DNA of 10,423 bases from Lachnospiraceae bacterium UBA1753 (GCA_002317595.1 DCHL01000092.1:2178-12600); one strand, 5' to 3'. Shown: positions 1 to 7,826, numbered from the stretch's first letter. The notes: generated from the sequence alone by a model not told the origin. Numbers and translations: made by a program.

Positions 1-127
1 AGCGCCCACAAAGAACCAGAGCGCCTGCTTTTGTTCAGGGAAATGATATGGATAAATCACAGTTTTGACACATAATGATATTATTCTATGCAAGATTTAT
101 GGTGAATTAAATTGACGACGGACGAAA
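1..127. other. Left-edge stretch, possible 3' tail of an upstream gene
   Basis: No complete gene is visible here. On the + strand one frame is open from base 1 to a TAA at 73-75 (25 codons including the stop), and another is open from base 3 to a TGA at 66-68. Either could be the C-terminus of a gene lying to the left, but neither tail is recognisable. No GC-rich hairpin followed by a T run is visible, so a terminator for an upstream gene is not evident. Confidence 0.25.
65..92 (+). promoter_or_regulatory. Candidate sigma-70-type promoter for the ABC operon
   Basis: A perfect TTGACA at 65-70 is followed, after 16 bases, by TATGCA at 87-92, which matches the TATAAT consensus in only three positions. 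Its place 60 bases ahead of the chosen ATPase start fits a promoter for the two-gene operon. The weak -10 keeps confidence low. The -35 would overlap the possible end of an upstream reading frame. Confidence 0.35.
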
Positions 128-133
128 ATGTCT

Positions 134-141
134 GGAAGGGG
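134..141 (+). promoter_or_regulatory. Ribosome binding site that decides the ATPase start
   Basis: GGAAGGGG lies 10 bases ahead of the ATG at 152. An in-frame ATG at 128 has no such site in front of it, and starting there would add eight residues that do not belong to the ABC fold. Confidence 0.7.
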
Positions 142-151
142 TAATGGATAT

Positions 152-1228
152 ATGATAGAAGTACAGAATCTTACGAAAAAATATGGGGACCATGCTGCGG
201 TTAATGATCTCTCATTCAAGGTAGAAAAGGGTAAGATATATGGTCTGCTTGGTGTTAACGGAGCAGGTAAGTCGACGACAATGAACATTATCACTGGCTA
301 TCTGGCTCCGACTGCGGGAACTGTGCTCATTGATGGAATCGATCTGCAGAAACATCCGGAAAAGGCGAAGGCGAAGATTGGATATCTGCCTGAAATTCCG
401 CCGCTTTATCAGGATATGACGGTTGAAGAGTACCTGTTATTTGCTGCAGAACTTAAAGGTATTAAGGGGAAAAATGAAAAGGGCGAGGCTTCCAGTGTGA
501 TGGGGCGTACCAGCCTTGAGGATGTATCTGGAAGGCTTATCAAAAATCTGTCGAAGGGATATAAGCAGAGGGTTGGTCTTGCCCAGGCGTTGGTGGGCAA
601 TCCTGAGATACTCATTCTTGATGAGCCTACTGTGGGACTTGACCCTAAGCAGATAATTGAGATCAGGGAATTGATTGAGAGCCTTAAGGATGAACATACG
701 GTCATTCTTAGTTCTCATATCCTATCGGAAATCGCAGAGGTGTGTGATGAGATAATCATCATTGCCAAGGGACGTCTTGTGGCCTGTGATAAGCCGTCAG
801 TACTTCAGACGGGACTAAGTGGACAGACTACAGTAAAGGTGACCGTAAAGGGTCATGTTGAGGCTGTTATGGCTGCGATGGAAGCAATTGAGGGTGTGAA
901 CAGTGTAGAAACTGACGCTAAAGAAGAGCTGGCGACTACAGAGAGTGCAGGAGCAACTGCTGAGAATGATTGCTGCGTTACCTACAGGATTACCTCGGCG
1001 TCAGATGTTGATATTAGGGAGGCATTATTCTTTGCAATGGCGGAGCTTCGGACCCCGATTCTTGAACTCAGCATTGAGAAGGTTTCACTTGAGAAAGTAT
1101 TCCTTGAACTCACTGACAGTGAAGCAGAAAGCGGGGACGAGGAAGAAGATACGAGAGACGCAGGTATTGTGGATGAAAGCGAAGATGCATGTTGCGAGGA
1201 GGTGAAGAGCGATGATAGCGATATATAA
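152..1228 (+). CDS. ABC transporter ATP-binding protein (GldA-like) with an acidic C-terminal tail
   Basis: This is the nucleotide-binding subunit of an ABC-2 type (export or membrane-remodelling) transporter, hydrolysing ATP on the cytoplasmic face. From the start at 152 it has 358 residues. Walker A is GVNGAGKS at 34-41, the Q-loop region reads GYLPEIPPLY (77-86) with Glu instead of Gln as is usual in this subfamily, the signature is LSKGYKQR (133-140), Walker B is ILILDEP (153-159), and the switch His is at 189 in SSHIL. Residues from about 225 on form the C-terminal domain seen in NatA/GldA-like ATPases. The final 35 or so residues are strongly acidic with a Cys pair, an extension not needed for catalysis. 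The stop overlaps the next gene by 17 bases, so the two are surely co-translated. Substrate unknown. Confidence 0.95.
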   Translation: MIEVQNLTKKYGDHAAVNDLSFKVEKGKIYGLLGVNGAGKSTTMNIITGYLAPTAGTVLIDGIDLQKHPEKAKAKIGYLPEIPPLYQDMTVEEYLLFAAELKGIKGKNEKGEASSVMGRTSLEDVSGRLIKNLSKGYKQRVGLAQALVGNPEILILDEPTVGLDPKQIIEIRELIESLKDEHTVILSSHILSEIAEVCDEIIIIAKGRLVACDKPSVLQTGLSGQTTVKVTVKGHVEAVMAAMEAIEGVNSVETDAKEELATTESAGATAENDCCVTYRITSASDVDIREALFFAMAELRTPILELSIEKVSLEKVFLELTDSEAESGDEEEDTRDAGIVDESEDACCEEVKSDDSDI

Positions 1229-3323
1229 GAGAGAACTCTTTAGTTACTTCAGGAACATGACTGGCCCTATTTTTGCAGCTGTTAATCTGCTGTTCCTGGG
1301 AATATATTTTACAGCCTACCACCTGAGTTTCGGGTATCCGTATATTGCTTATACCGTGCAGTCGAGCCTGTTTATTTTTCTCATGGTGACACCAATCCTT
1401 ACCATGAAGTCGCTGGCTGAGGAGAGGAGACAGAAGACGGACCAGCTCCTGCTCACGGCACCTGTTTCTATCGGAAAAATTGTAGTGGGCAAGTACCTTG
1501 CCATGCTAACTGTATTTATGATTCCAGTGGCTCTTGTGTGCCTCTATCCGCTGTTTTTGAGCCACTATGGAAGTGTGCCTATGGCAGAGGCTTATGTAGC
1601 AATCCTAGGCTATCTTATCTTTGGAATGGCCTGTATTGCAGTTGGAACATTTGTGTCATCGCTGACGGATAATCTCATTATTGCTGCGGTTGGTACCTTC
1701 GCAATTCTCCTTCTTGGATATCTCATGCAGGGGATTGAAAGTATTGTGTCGCAGGAGGGGAATCTCCTGACAAAAATCATGAGCATCTTTGATATCATGA
1801 CACCTATGAACGACCTGATGCAGGGAATGCTCAATCTGACGAGTGTGCTCTACTATCTGACAGTGACGCTGCTTATGCTGTTCCTCACATATGAAGTGAT
1901 ACAGAAGCGTCGCTATCAGGTCAGCAGAAAGACACTCAGCCTTTCTGTGTTCTCGTCTGTAATGGTGCTTGTGGCAGTTGCTGCGGCAGTTCTTGTCAAC
2001 TTTGGGGCGTCAAAGATACCGACGAATTACACACATATTGATGTGACGGACAATAAGCTGTATGAGCTTACTTCCACTACGAAGGAATACTTAAAGAATC
2101 TGAATGACGATATTACAATTTATGTACTGATAAGTAAGGAGAATTGCGACAGCACGATATCAAAGACGCTGGATGGATATGAAGCATACTCAAACAGGGT
2201 CAAGGTCGTGTATAAGAATCCTGCGACAGCGCCTGATTTTGCTAAATCCTACGGCGTTGAGGATGCACGAACTGGTTCTGTTATCGTGGTATCGGACAAG
2301 CGCTCAAAGTATATCAATTATGATGACCTGTACAGCACAGAGATCAACTATGAGACATACCAGGAGGAAGCGACTGGATTTGATGGCGAGGGTCAGATTA
2401 CAAGTGCCATCGACTACGTGCTCTCTGGTGATATGCCAAGGCTTTACGTGATTCAAGGTCACGATGAGGCTGAACTGTCAGCATCAATGATTTCGCTTAT
2501 TGGAAAAGGAAATTATGAGACAGAGGACCTCAATCTGATGAGCGTTGATGCAGTACCTGAGGATGCGGCGGCAATAATAATGGTTGCACCCACTGTAGAT
2601 TATTCTTCTGATGACCTCGCAAAGGTTACTGAATACCTTGACAAAGGCGGAAAGGCGTTTATGGTTTCTTCTTATACGCAGGGGGGACTTAAGAACTTTG
2701 AGTCGATTGTAGGAAGGTACGGAGTGTCACTTCAGGAGGGTCTTGTGGCTGAAGGCGATGATGAACATTACTATCAGAGTCCGTACTACCTGCTGCCGCA
2801 GCTTGGAACAGATACAACCACGGCCGGAATCGTGGCAGATAAGAGACTTGTAATTGTGCCCTATGCGCAAGGAGCAGTTGTTCCTGCGGAGCCTGCCGAC
2901 AATGTGAACATCACAAAGCTGCTCACGACAACAGACTCATCCTATGCGAAGACGGATGTATCTACTGTGGAGACCTCCCAGAAGGAAGAGGGCGATGTGG
3001 ACGGGCCGTTTACGGTCGGAATGATGATTGAAGACACGGACAATGGGTCAGAAATCCTTTATTTCACTTCTGTCTCAATAATAAACGAATCCGCTGATGA
3101 GATGGTGGGCGGAGCGAATACTGAGCTTGTGATGAACGGCATAACGGAGATGGTAGGCAGTAAGGAAAGCAGCATTTCCATTCCAGTTAAGAACTATGAC
3201 ATACCCAATATTACCGTTGCGAGATCATCAGCAATCTCTGTGGGTATCTTAGTTGTATTGGTGCTTCCGCTTTCGGTACTGATCTTTGGATTTGTAATCT
3301 GGATCAGGCGCAGAAAAAAATAG
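1212..3323 (+). CDS. Gldg family protein: ABC-2 permease fused to a GldG-like auxiliary domain
   Basis: A 703-residue membrane partner for the preceding ATPase. Residues 1-230 look like an ABC-2 permease with about six hydrophobic segments (near 17-37, 50-65, 95-117, 127-150, 154-172, 212-229). A further membrane segment lies at about 244-264, followed by a large hydrophilic region (about 268-670) that resembles the GldG/DUF4350-type ABC auxiliary domain, with the typical VIQGHDEAEL stretch at 413-422. A last membrane segment (675-698) ends in a basic tail. GldF and GldG are separate proteins in Bacteroidetes gliding loci; fusions like this are known in Firmicutes, where they do not imply gliding. 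The start is fixed by AGGAGGTG at 1197-1204, 7 bases before the ATG and inside the ATPase gene. Probable role: export or envelope function, substrate unknown. Confidence 0.88.
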   Translation: MIAIYKRELFSYFRNMTGPIFAAVNLLFLGIYFTAYHLSFGYPYIAYTVQSSLFIFLMVTPILTMKSLAEERRQKTDQLLLTAPVSIGKIVVGKYLAMLTVFMIPVALVCLYPLFLSHYGSVPMAEAYVAILGYLIFGMACIAVGTFVSSLTDNLIIAAVGTFAILLLGYLMQGIESIVSQEGNLLTKIMSIFDIMTPMNDLMQGMLNLTSVLYYLTVTLLMLFLTYEVIQKRRYQVSRKTLSLSVFSSVMVLVAVAAAVLVNFGASKIPTNYTHIDVTDNKLYELTSTTKEYLKNLNDDITIYVLISKENCDSTISKTLDGYEAYSNRVKVVYKNPATAPDFAKSYGVEDARTGSVIVVSDKRSKYINYDDLYSTEINYETYQEEATGFDGEGQITSAIDYVLSGDMPRLYVIQGHDEAELSASMISLIGKGNYETEDLNLMSVDAVPEDAAAIIMVAPTVDYSSDDLAKVTEYLDKGGKAFMVSSYTQGGLKNFESIVGRYGVSLQEGLVAEGDDEHYYQSPYYLLPQLGTDTTTAGIVADKRLVIVPYAQGAVVPAEPADNVNITKLLTTTDSSYAKTDVSTVETSQKEEGDVDGPFTVGMMIEDTDNGSEILYFTSVSIINESADEMVGGANTELVMNGITEMVGSKESSISIPVKNYDIPNITVARSSAISVGILVVLVLPLSVLIFGFVIWIRRRKK

Positions 3324-3327
3324 AAGA

Positions 3328-4596
3328 TTACTGATGAACTGCGGATTTCATCTCAACAAGCATGGCGGCTGAGGCTTCCTTCAGCGTAAGCTGGTCGTAG
3401 ATGTACTCGTCGCCATACTTTTTGAAAATATCGATCACTTCCTCCTTCTCCATGATGGGCTTGATGATAGAGAGCTGCTGACGATTTTCGTTCATATATC
3501 GGCTGGCAGCGTATTCGAAACCGCTCATGGCGTCAGGAATATTGTTTACTGTATCAAGAGCGCTTCGGCTTACGGGAACACCCTTCTCAGAGAGCTGAAG
3601 CGCTGCCATTTCAGGAGAGTTTATCAGGAAGTTCAGCAGCCTGGCAGATTCATGAGGGTGTTCTGTGTATGCAGATATGGCATACATGGTTGCAGGCTTA
3701 ATATACCAGCCAGTAGAGGCGGCGTTTTCTGGAATCAGGAATCCGGCGATGTCTGGGTTGCCACCCTTGTCTGCAAGGGAGCCACAGTAATTGCCGGCGT
3801 CACTCACCCAGCACATGGTGGATGCGATTGTACCATCACCAAATTTTGAACGTTCAAAGTCATCAACGGGAATGAGCACCTTATTGTCTATCAGATCACG
3901 GTAAAGCGACAGCATATCAGCAGCGTCTGATTCTGAAATGAGGAGCTGTCCATCACTTGAAAAGACAGATGTTCCATGGGTCTGCTCATAGTTTGCACAC
4001 ATGAGAAGGAATACCATCTTTTTTACCATTCCAAGAGGGTATATTCCATCGGGACTCATGACCTTCGCAGCCTCATAGAAGTCATCAAGACTATCAGGCT
4101 TTTCCAGGCCATATTTTTCCCACAGATCAGTGTTGTAAAAAACTTCATAGGTGTTGAAGGCAATCGGCAGGGCGTTCAATTTTCCTTCGATGATGCCATA
4201 CTGGAGATCATCCTCATCAAAGTTATTGAGTCCGAGCTCATCAGAGAGAGAGTACAGATCATAGAATCCAGTTCCGTCCGGGGAATAGGTTGAGAGCCAT
4301 GCATAGTTTATCTGCATTACGTCTGTCTCAGTGTGGGACTCGATGGCCACGTTCGTCCTTTTCTCGTAGCCCTGCCATACGCCATAATGATTCTTGACTG
4401 TGATGTCGGGATTGAGATTCTGGAACACATCAACACCGTTCATGGTGTACTCGTGCCGGACATCGTTGCCCCACCAGGAGAAGGATATCTCAGTTCCAGT
4501 GGTTTGGGAGGGGACGGACTCAGATGGCGTGGCGACGCCAGTGCAGCCAGTCAGTAATATGCTTGTGCACAGAAGTGCTGCTGTTATTTTTCTCAT
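3328..4596 (-). CDS. Extracellular solute-binding lipoprotein, family 1 (carbohydrate type)
   Basis: A 422-residue protein expected to be anchored to the outer face of the membrane and to bind a sugar or oligosaccharide. The N-terminus is a lipoprotein signal with lipobox LTGC, the lipidated residue being Cys18. The mature part begins with a Ser/Thr-rich linker and then ISFSWWGNDVRH (37-48) and DVMQINYAWL (92-101), which are typical of ABC family-1 oligosaccharide-binding proteins; NTDLWEKYGL (155-164) and the hinge-like C-terminal half also fit. The start has AGGAGGT at 4606-4612, 9 bases upstream. The ATG overlaps the stop of the diguanylate cyclase gene by four bases, so translation is coupled. 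No permease or ATPase gene is adjacent: its upstream partner is a sensor enzyme, which suggests a sensing role, though it could also feed a transporter encoded elsewhere. The ligand cannot be read from sequence. Confidence 0.92.
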   Translation of the reverse strand: MRKITAALLCTSILLTGCTGVATPSESVPSQTTGTEISFSWWGNDVRHEYTMNGVDVFQNLNPDITVKNHYGVWQGYEKRTNVAIESHTETDVMQINYAWLSTYSPDGTGFYDLYSLSDELGLNNFDEDDLQYGIIEGKLNALPIAFNTYEVFYNTDLWEKYGLEKPDSLDDFYEAAKVMSPDGIYPLGMVKKMVFLLMCANYEQTHGTSVFSSDGQLLISESDAADMLSLYRDLIDNKVLIPVDDFERSKFGDGTIASTMCWVSDAGNYCGSLADKGGNPDIAGFLIPENAASTGWYIKPATMYAISAYTEHPHESARLLNFLINSPEMAALQLSEKGVPVSRSALDTVNNIPDAMSGFEYAASRYMNENRQQLSIIKPIMEKEEVIDIFKKYGDEYIYDQLTLKEASAAMLVEMKSAVHQ

Positions 4597-6068
4597 ATGT
4601 CTGCTACCTCCTCTGTGCCGCTTATGGTAAACCTATTCTTTCCACCTCGTTTTGACTCATACAATGCGTCATCAGCAGCTGAATAAAGGTTATCAAAGCG
4701 ACGCTCCTTGTTGATCACCGCAATACCTACGCTGAGCGATACATTCAGCTGATTACGCTCGATGGCAAATTCGCTGTCAAAGGCAGTAAAGAGCTTATCC
4801 ATGTCAGAATTAATCCTGGCGATTGCCTTCTCGCGATTAAGGTCACCAGACGAAGCATACATGGCAAATTCATCGCCGCCGAGCCTTCCGATAGTGTATT
4901 CACCCCTGAAATTGGAATTCAGCAGACCTCCCATTCTGGTGATGACCTTGTCACCATATATATGGCCGAGACTGTCATTTATACTCTTGAAATTGTCCAT
5001 GTCAATCATGATAAAAATCTGTGATTCATTTTCACCGTTATCGGTAAGGAACTTGACCACGGAGGACCTGAAACTGTTCTTGTTGTACAGTCCGGAGAGG
5101 GCATCGAGCTCTGCTTCGTCCTGCAGGTCGGCAACAGCCTTGTCGACAGGATGCATGAATACATTGATAATGAGGATTCCTATCAGCATTGAGAGGGCAA
5201 AAAGTATGGAGGCAATAATAAAGGAATTAAACCTAAGCATATTGACTTCGCTCAGAATGACACTGGTCGGAATCTGGCATACAACCCGCCAGCCGTTCTC
5301 ACATACATTCGCATTGGCAATATATTCGTTGGACTCAGAACCTGCAAGGATTGCAGCAACTGTGGGATTAAGCTTGCCTGAAATGGTGTCGGGGTCAGAA
5401 GAGTAGAGCACAGTATCATCCTCATTTACGAGGCTGATGGTCATTCCAGTAAGCTCCTCGGGATATTCGAACACGGAAGAAAGCTCCCTTGAATAGAAGG
5501 AAGCCATAAGGATGGCCTTGGGATTTAATCTCTTTACATAGTAGATTCTGTCTGTCGTGCCGCCAAGTCCATAGGTCCAGCCATCAAGCGTGCGCGCATT
5601 TGTGATGCATTTTCCGAGTTCGCGGTAGAGGGTTTTTGAGTCAAAGAGTCCGGCGGTTCTGTTGGAGGTCCAGCCAACCCTGTTGCCGGTGTCGTATACG
5701 ATGGAAAAGTCAGTGAAGTTCTGCATGAGACCGAGGTCAACAATTCTCTCGGCAATTTTTTCTTCAGCCTTAATGCGCCTGTATTCATCAAGCCCCTCGG
5801 CATCGGGCGTGTATTTATAATACGCTTCGTCAGAAAACATCAGCGTTGCCGTCGATTCGATATTCTGAAGATAGTTGTTGATGTTGAGCTCAATCTGTCT
5901 TGAATTGGCTGCGATAAGGCTGGATACTTCCTGGGACATGATACTGCCGGCAGAACTAACAATGATACTTGTGAGTACATTGACAATAATGAACATGATT
6001 AGTATATAGAAAAATAAGACCCTTATACGAAGATGCGCTATGTTGACTCGTCTGTTTTCCTTTTTCAT
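4593..6068 (-). CDS. Membrane-bound diguanylate cyclase (GGDEF) with extracytoplasmic sensor domain
   Basis: A 491-residue enzyme predicted to make cyclic di-GMP from two GTP in response to an external signal. A membrane segment at about 16-38 is followed by an extracytoplasmic region (39-280) of the length and helix-then-alpha/beta layout of dCache sensors, a second membrane segment (281-303), and a GGDEF domain (about 318-484). Catalytic features look intact: DMDNFK at 356-361, N364 and D365, GHIYGD (368-373), and GGDEF itself at 397-401. The product-inhibition site RxxD, expected nine residues ahead of GGDEF, reads RGEY (388-391), so it is degenerate. The start at 6068 is chosen because AGGAG (6074-6078) lies 5 bases before it; an in-frame TTG at 6110 has no such site and lies next to the -10. 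It is the first gene of an operon with the solute-binding protein. Confidence 0.94.
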   Translation of the reverse strand: MKKENRRVNIAHLRIRVLFFYILIMFIIVNVLTSIIVSSAGSIMSQEVSSLIAANSRQIELNINNYLQNIESTATLMFSDEAYYKYTPDAEGLDEYRRIKAEEKIAERIVDLGLMQNFTDFSIVYDTGNRVGWTSNRTAGLFDSKTLYRELGKCITNARTLDGWTYGLGGTTDRIYYVKRLNPKAILMASFYSRELSSVFEYPEELTGMTISLVNEDDTVLYSSDPDTISGKLNPTVAAILAGSESNEYIANANVCENGWRVVCQIPTSVILSEVNMLRFNSFIIASILFALSMLIGILIINVFMHPVDKAVADLQDEAELDALSGLYNKNSFRSSVVKFLTDNGENESQIFIMIDMDNFKSINDSLGHIYGDKVITRMGGLLNSNFRGEYTIGRLGGDEFAMYASSGDLNREKAIARINSDMDKLFTAFDSEFAIERNQLNVSLSVGIAVINKERRFDNLYSAADDALYESKRGGKNRFTISGTEEVADI

Positions 6069-6073
6069 TCTGT

Positions 6074-6078
6074 CTCCT
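6074..6078 (-). promoter_or_regulatory. Ribosome binding site fixing the diguanylate cyclase start
   Basis: AGGAG on the minus strand, 5 bases before the ATG whose first base is 6068. It supports that start over the in-frame TTG at 6110. Confidence 0.7.
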
Positions 6079-6116
6079 AAATTTGAGCGAAATATAGATG
6101 CTATAGTCAATGCTTA

Positions 6117-6125
6117 ATTATAGCA
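6117..6125 (-). promoter_or_regulatory. Extended -10 promoter for the cyclase/binding-protein operon
   Basis: The minus strand reads TGCTATAAT: a perfect TATAAT (6117-6122) preceded by a TGN extension. No good -35 is visible at 16-18 bases upstream, which extended -10 promoters can tolerate. It lies about 50 bases ahead of the cyclase start. The expected -35 area is occupied by one copy of a TGTACG direct repeat, a possible regulator site. Confidence 0.55.
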
Positions 6126-6139
6126 TATTTTTCATCCAC

Positions 6140-6163
6140 TGTACGGTATATGGAAATTGTACG
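6140..6163. repeat. TGTACG direct repeat in the divergent promoter region
   Basis: TGTACG occurs at 6140-6145 and again at 6158-6163, 18 bases apart start to start, just upstream of the minus-strand -10. The position would suit binding of a regulator near -35. With six-base units it may be chance. Confidence 0.3.
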
Positions 6164-6255
6164 AAAAATAGAACAAGCTGATAAGTGACAGATTATTTGC
6201 TGAATAACAGCCATCTTCACAACAGATGTTTCTACTTTTATTTTGCTGATTATTA

Positions 6256-6264
6256 TGGTAAAAT
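6256..6264 (+). promoter_or_regulatory. Extended -10 promoter for the hydrogenase operon
   Basis: TGGTAAAAT is a TGN-extended -10 (TAAAAT at 6259-6264), about 49 bases ahead of the hydrogenase start. The -35 area is only T-rich (around 6236-6241). No other promoter is evident until after the second BMC gene, so hydrogenase, gltX and both BMC genes may share it. Confidence 0.45.
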
Positions 6265-6312
6265 ATCACGGATAATGGTTACATGAAACTGTGTTTGAAA
6301 GGAAACAGGATT

Positions 6313-7821
6313 ATGGTTCGTGGTCTGGATACTAATGTGCGCAAGGACAGAAGGAAGATATTTGCTGCAATCGCCGACATGGCATACAATTCAACAAATA
6401 TTGTCGATGACATGGAAGCGCTGCCCTACAAGCTGTGCAACGTGGATGAACCTGAATTCTGGGAGAATATTTACAGAGAACGCGCCGTTACGAGAGAGCG
6501 TGCAAGGCTTGCGATGGGAATGAGCCTTCGCCCCGAGAACCAGCCGGTTCACGTGAGTCAGGGCATTGAGGAGACCAACATAGACGAGAAGTACTATGAG
6601 CCCCCACTTCTTCAGGTTATTCCCTCTGCATGTAATGCCTGTCCTGTCAACCAGTATAAGGTAAGTAACCAGTGTATGGGCTGCGTGGCTCATCCCTGCC
6701 GTGAGGTCTGCCCCCGCGGTGCCATGGAGATGAGGAATGGCAAGAGCCACATCGATCAGAAGAAGTGTATCAAGTGCGGCAAGTGCAAGCAGGTGTGTCC
6801 TTATGATGCAATCGCGCATAAGACAAGACCCTGTGCTGATGCCTGCGGAGTAGCTGCGATTGGTTCTGATGAACTCGGAAGGGCATCTATTGATACAGAT
6901 AAGTGCGTATCCTGCGGAATGTGCATGGTAAGCTGTCCGTTTGGTGCGATTGCGGATAAGTCTCAGATTTTCCAGCTCATCCGTGCGATGCAGTCAGGAC
7001 GCAAGATTATTGCAGAGATTGCACCTGCCTTTACAGGTCAGTTTGGAGACGGAGTTACACCTGACCAGGTGAAGACGGCTATTATGCAGCTTGGTTTCCA
7101 CGATGTATATGAAGTTGCCATCGGTGCTGATATGGGATGTATGGCTGAGGCCAAGCACTATGTGGAGTCGGTTGCGACGGGAGAGCTTCCCTTCCTTCTG
7201 ACATCATGCTGCCCCAGCTGGTCTGTTCTTGCGAAAAAATATTTCCCTGAGACTATTTCCAGCATTTCAAATGAGCTTACCCCCATGGTTGCGACGGCCA
7301 GAGTGGTCAAGAGAGATCATCCCGATGCGTCAGTTGTATTCATTGGGCCCTGTGCTTCCAAGAAGCTTGAGGCCAGCCGAAGAACGGTCAGGTCCGACGT
7401 GGATTTTGTTATTACCTTTGAGGAACTGATGGGTATTTTCGATGCCAAGGGTATCGTCCTTGAGGCTGTAGAACCCATCAACCCTATGAATGATGCAACA
7501 GGAGCCGGAAGAGGCTACGGTGTTGCGGGTGGTGTCGCATCTGCTATTGAAGAGTGCATTAATGAGTATTACCCAGGCACAGAGGTTCACATTGAGCATG
7601 CTGAGGGTCTTGCTGACTGCAAGAAGATGCTTCTGCTTGCCAAGGCTGGTAAGAAGAATGGATGTCTGATTGAGGGTATGGCATGTCCTGGCGGCTGCGT
7701 TGCCGGAGCAGGAACAAATGCTGCCATTGAGAAGGCAGGTAAGAATCTGAAGAGCTTCAAGGATGCCGCTGATAAGCACATCCCTGATACTGATATATTT
7801 GAAAAAATACCAGAGGAGTAA
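6313..7821 (+). CDS. Monomeric [FeFe] hydrogenase with N-terminal ferredoxin-like domains
   Basis: This 502-residue cytoplasmic enzyme should interconvert protons, electrons and H2, or sense H2. An N-terminal region of about 100 residues beginning MVRGLDTNV is typical of the monomeric clostridial family. It is followed by Cys-rich segments: C107, C110, C121, C124, C129, C133; a ferredoxin motif C152/155/158/162; C174, C178; and a second motif C198/201/204/208. The H-cluster domain has all three signatures: TSCCPSW (297-303, ligand C300 and proton-path C299), GPCASKKLE (345-353, ligand C347) and EGMACPGGC (454-462, ligands C458 and C462). The Met that precedes Pro-Cys in group A enzymes is Gly here, which places it outside group A. 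The start at 6313 is preferred over an ATG at 6283 because AAAGGA (6298-6303) lies 9 bases ahead of it and the family N-terminus begins here. gltX follows after 5 bases. HydEFG maturases are not in the window. Confidence 0.94.
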   Translation: MVRGLDTNVRKDRRKIFAAIADMAYNSTNIVDDMEALPYKLCNVDEPEFWENIYRERAVTRERARLAMGMSLRPENQPVHVSQGIEETNIDEKYYEPPLLQVIPSACNACPVNQYKVSNQCMGCVAHPCREVCPRGAMEMRNGKSHIDQKKCIKCGKCKQVCPYDAIAHKTRPCADACGVAAIGSDELGRASIDTDKCVSCGMCMVSCPFGAIADKSQIFQLIRAMQSGRKIIAEIAPAFTGQFGDGVTPDQVKTAIMQLGFHDVYEVAIGADMGCMAEAKHYVESVATGELPFLLTSCCPSWSVLAKKYFPETISSISNELTPMVATARVVKRDHPDASVVFIGPCASKKLEASRRTVRSDVDFVITFEELMGIFDAKGIVLEAVEPINPMNDATGAGRGYGVAGGVASAIEECINEYYPGTEVHIEHAEGLADCKKMLLLAKAGKKNGCLIEGMACPGGCVAGAGTNAAIEKAGKNLKSFKDAADKHIPDTDIFEKIPEE

Positions 7822-7826
7822 GAAAA

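Noticed and set aside
128..151. Earlier ATG for the ABC ATPase at 128
   Set aside because: The SD-like GGAAGGGG lies after this ATG and is well spaced for the ATG at 152, where the ABC fold begins.
1212..3323. Gliding motility function inferred from GldF/GldG resemblance
   Set aside because: Such fusions occur in non-gliding Firmicutes; the name reflects homology only.
4762..5406. Long + strand open frame opposite the diguanylate cyclase
   Set aside because: It lies wholly antisense to a well-supported gene, has no recognisable domain, and its composition is what an antisense shadow gives.
6069..6110. Upstream TTG start for the diguanylate cyclase
   Set aside because: It would translate through the ribosome binding site of the ATG at 6068 and lies next to the -10 element.
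6283..6312. Upstream ATG for the hydrogenase
   Set aside because: It has only a weak ribosome binding site; the family N-terminus starts at 6313, which has AAAGGA at good spacing.
6313..6390. Hydrogenase N-terminal helix as a microcompartment targeting peptide
   Set aside because: This N-terminal region is, as I recall, part of the monomeric hydrogenase family in general and is not set off by a linker, so it gives no evidence of encapsulation.
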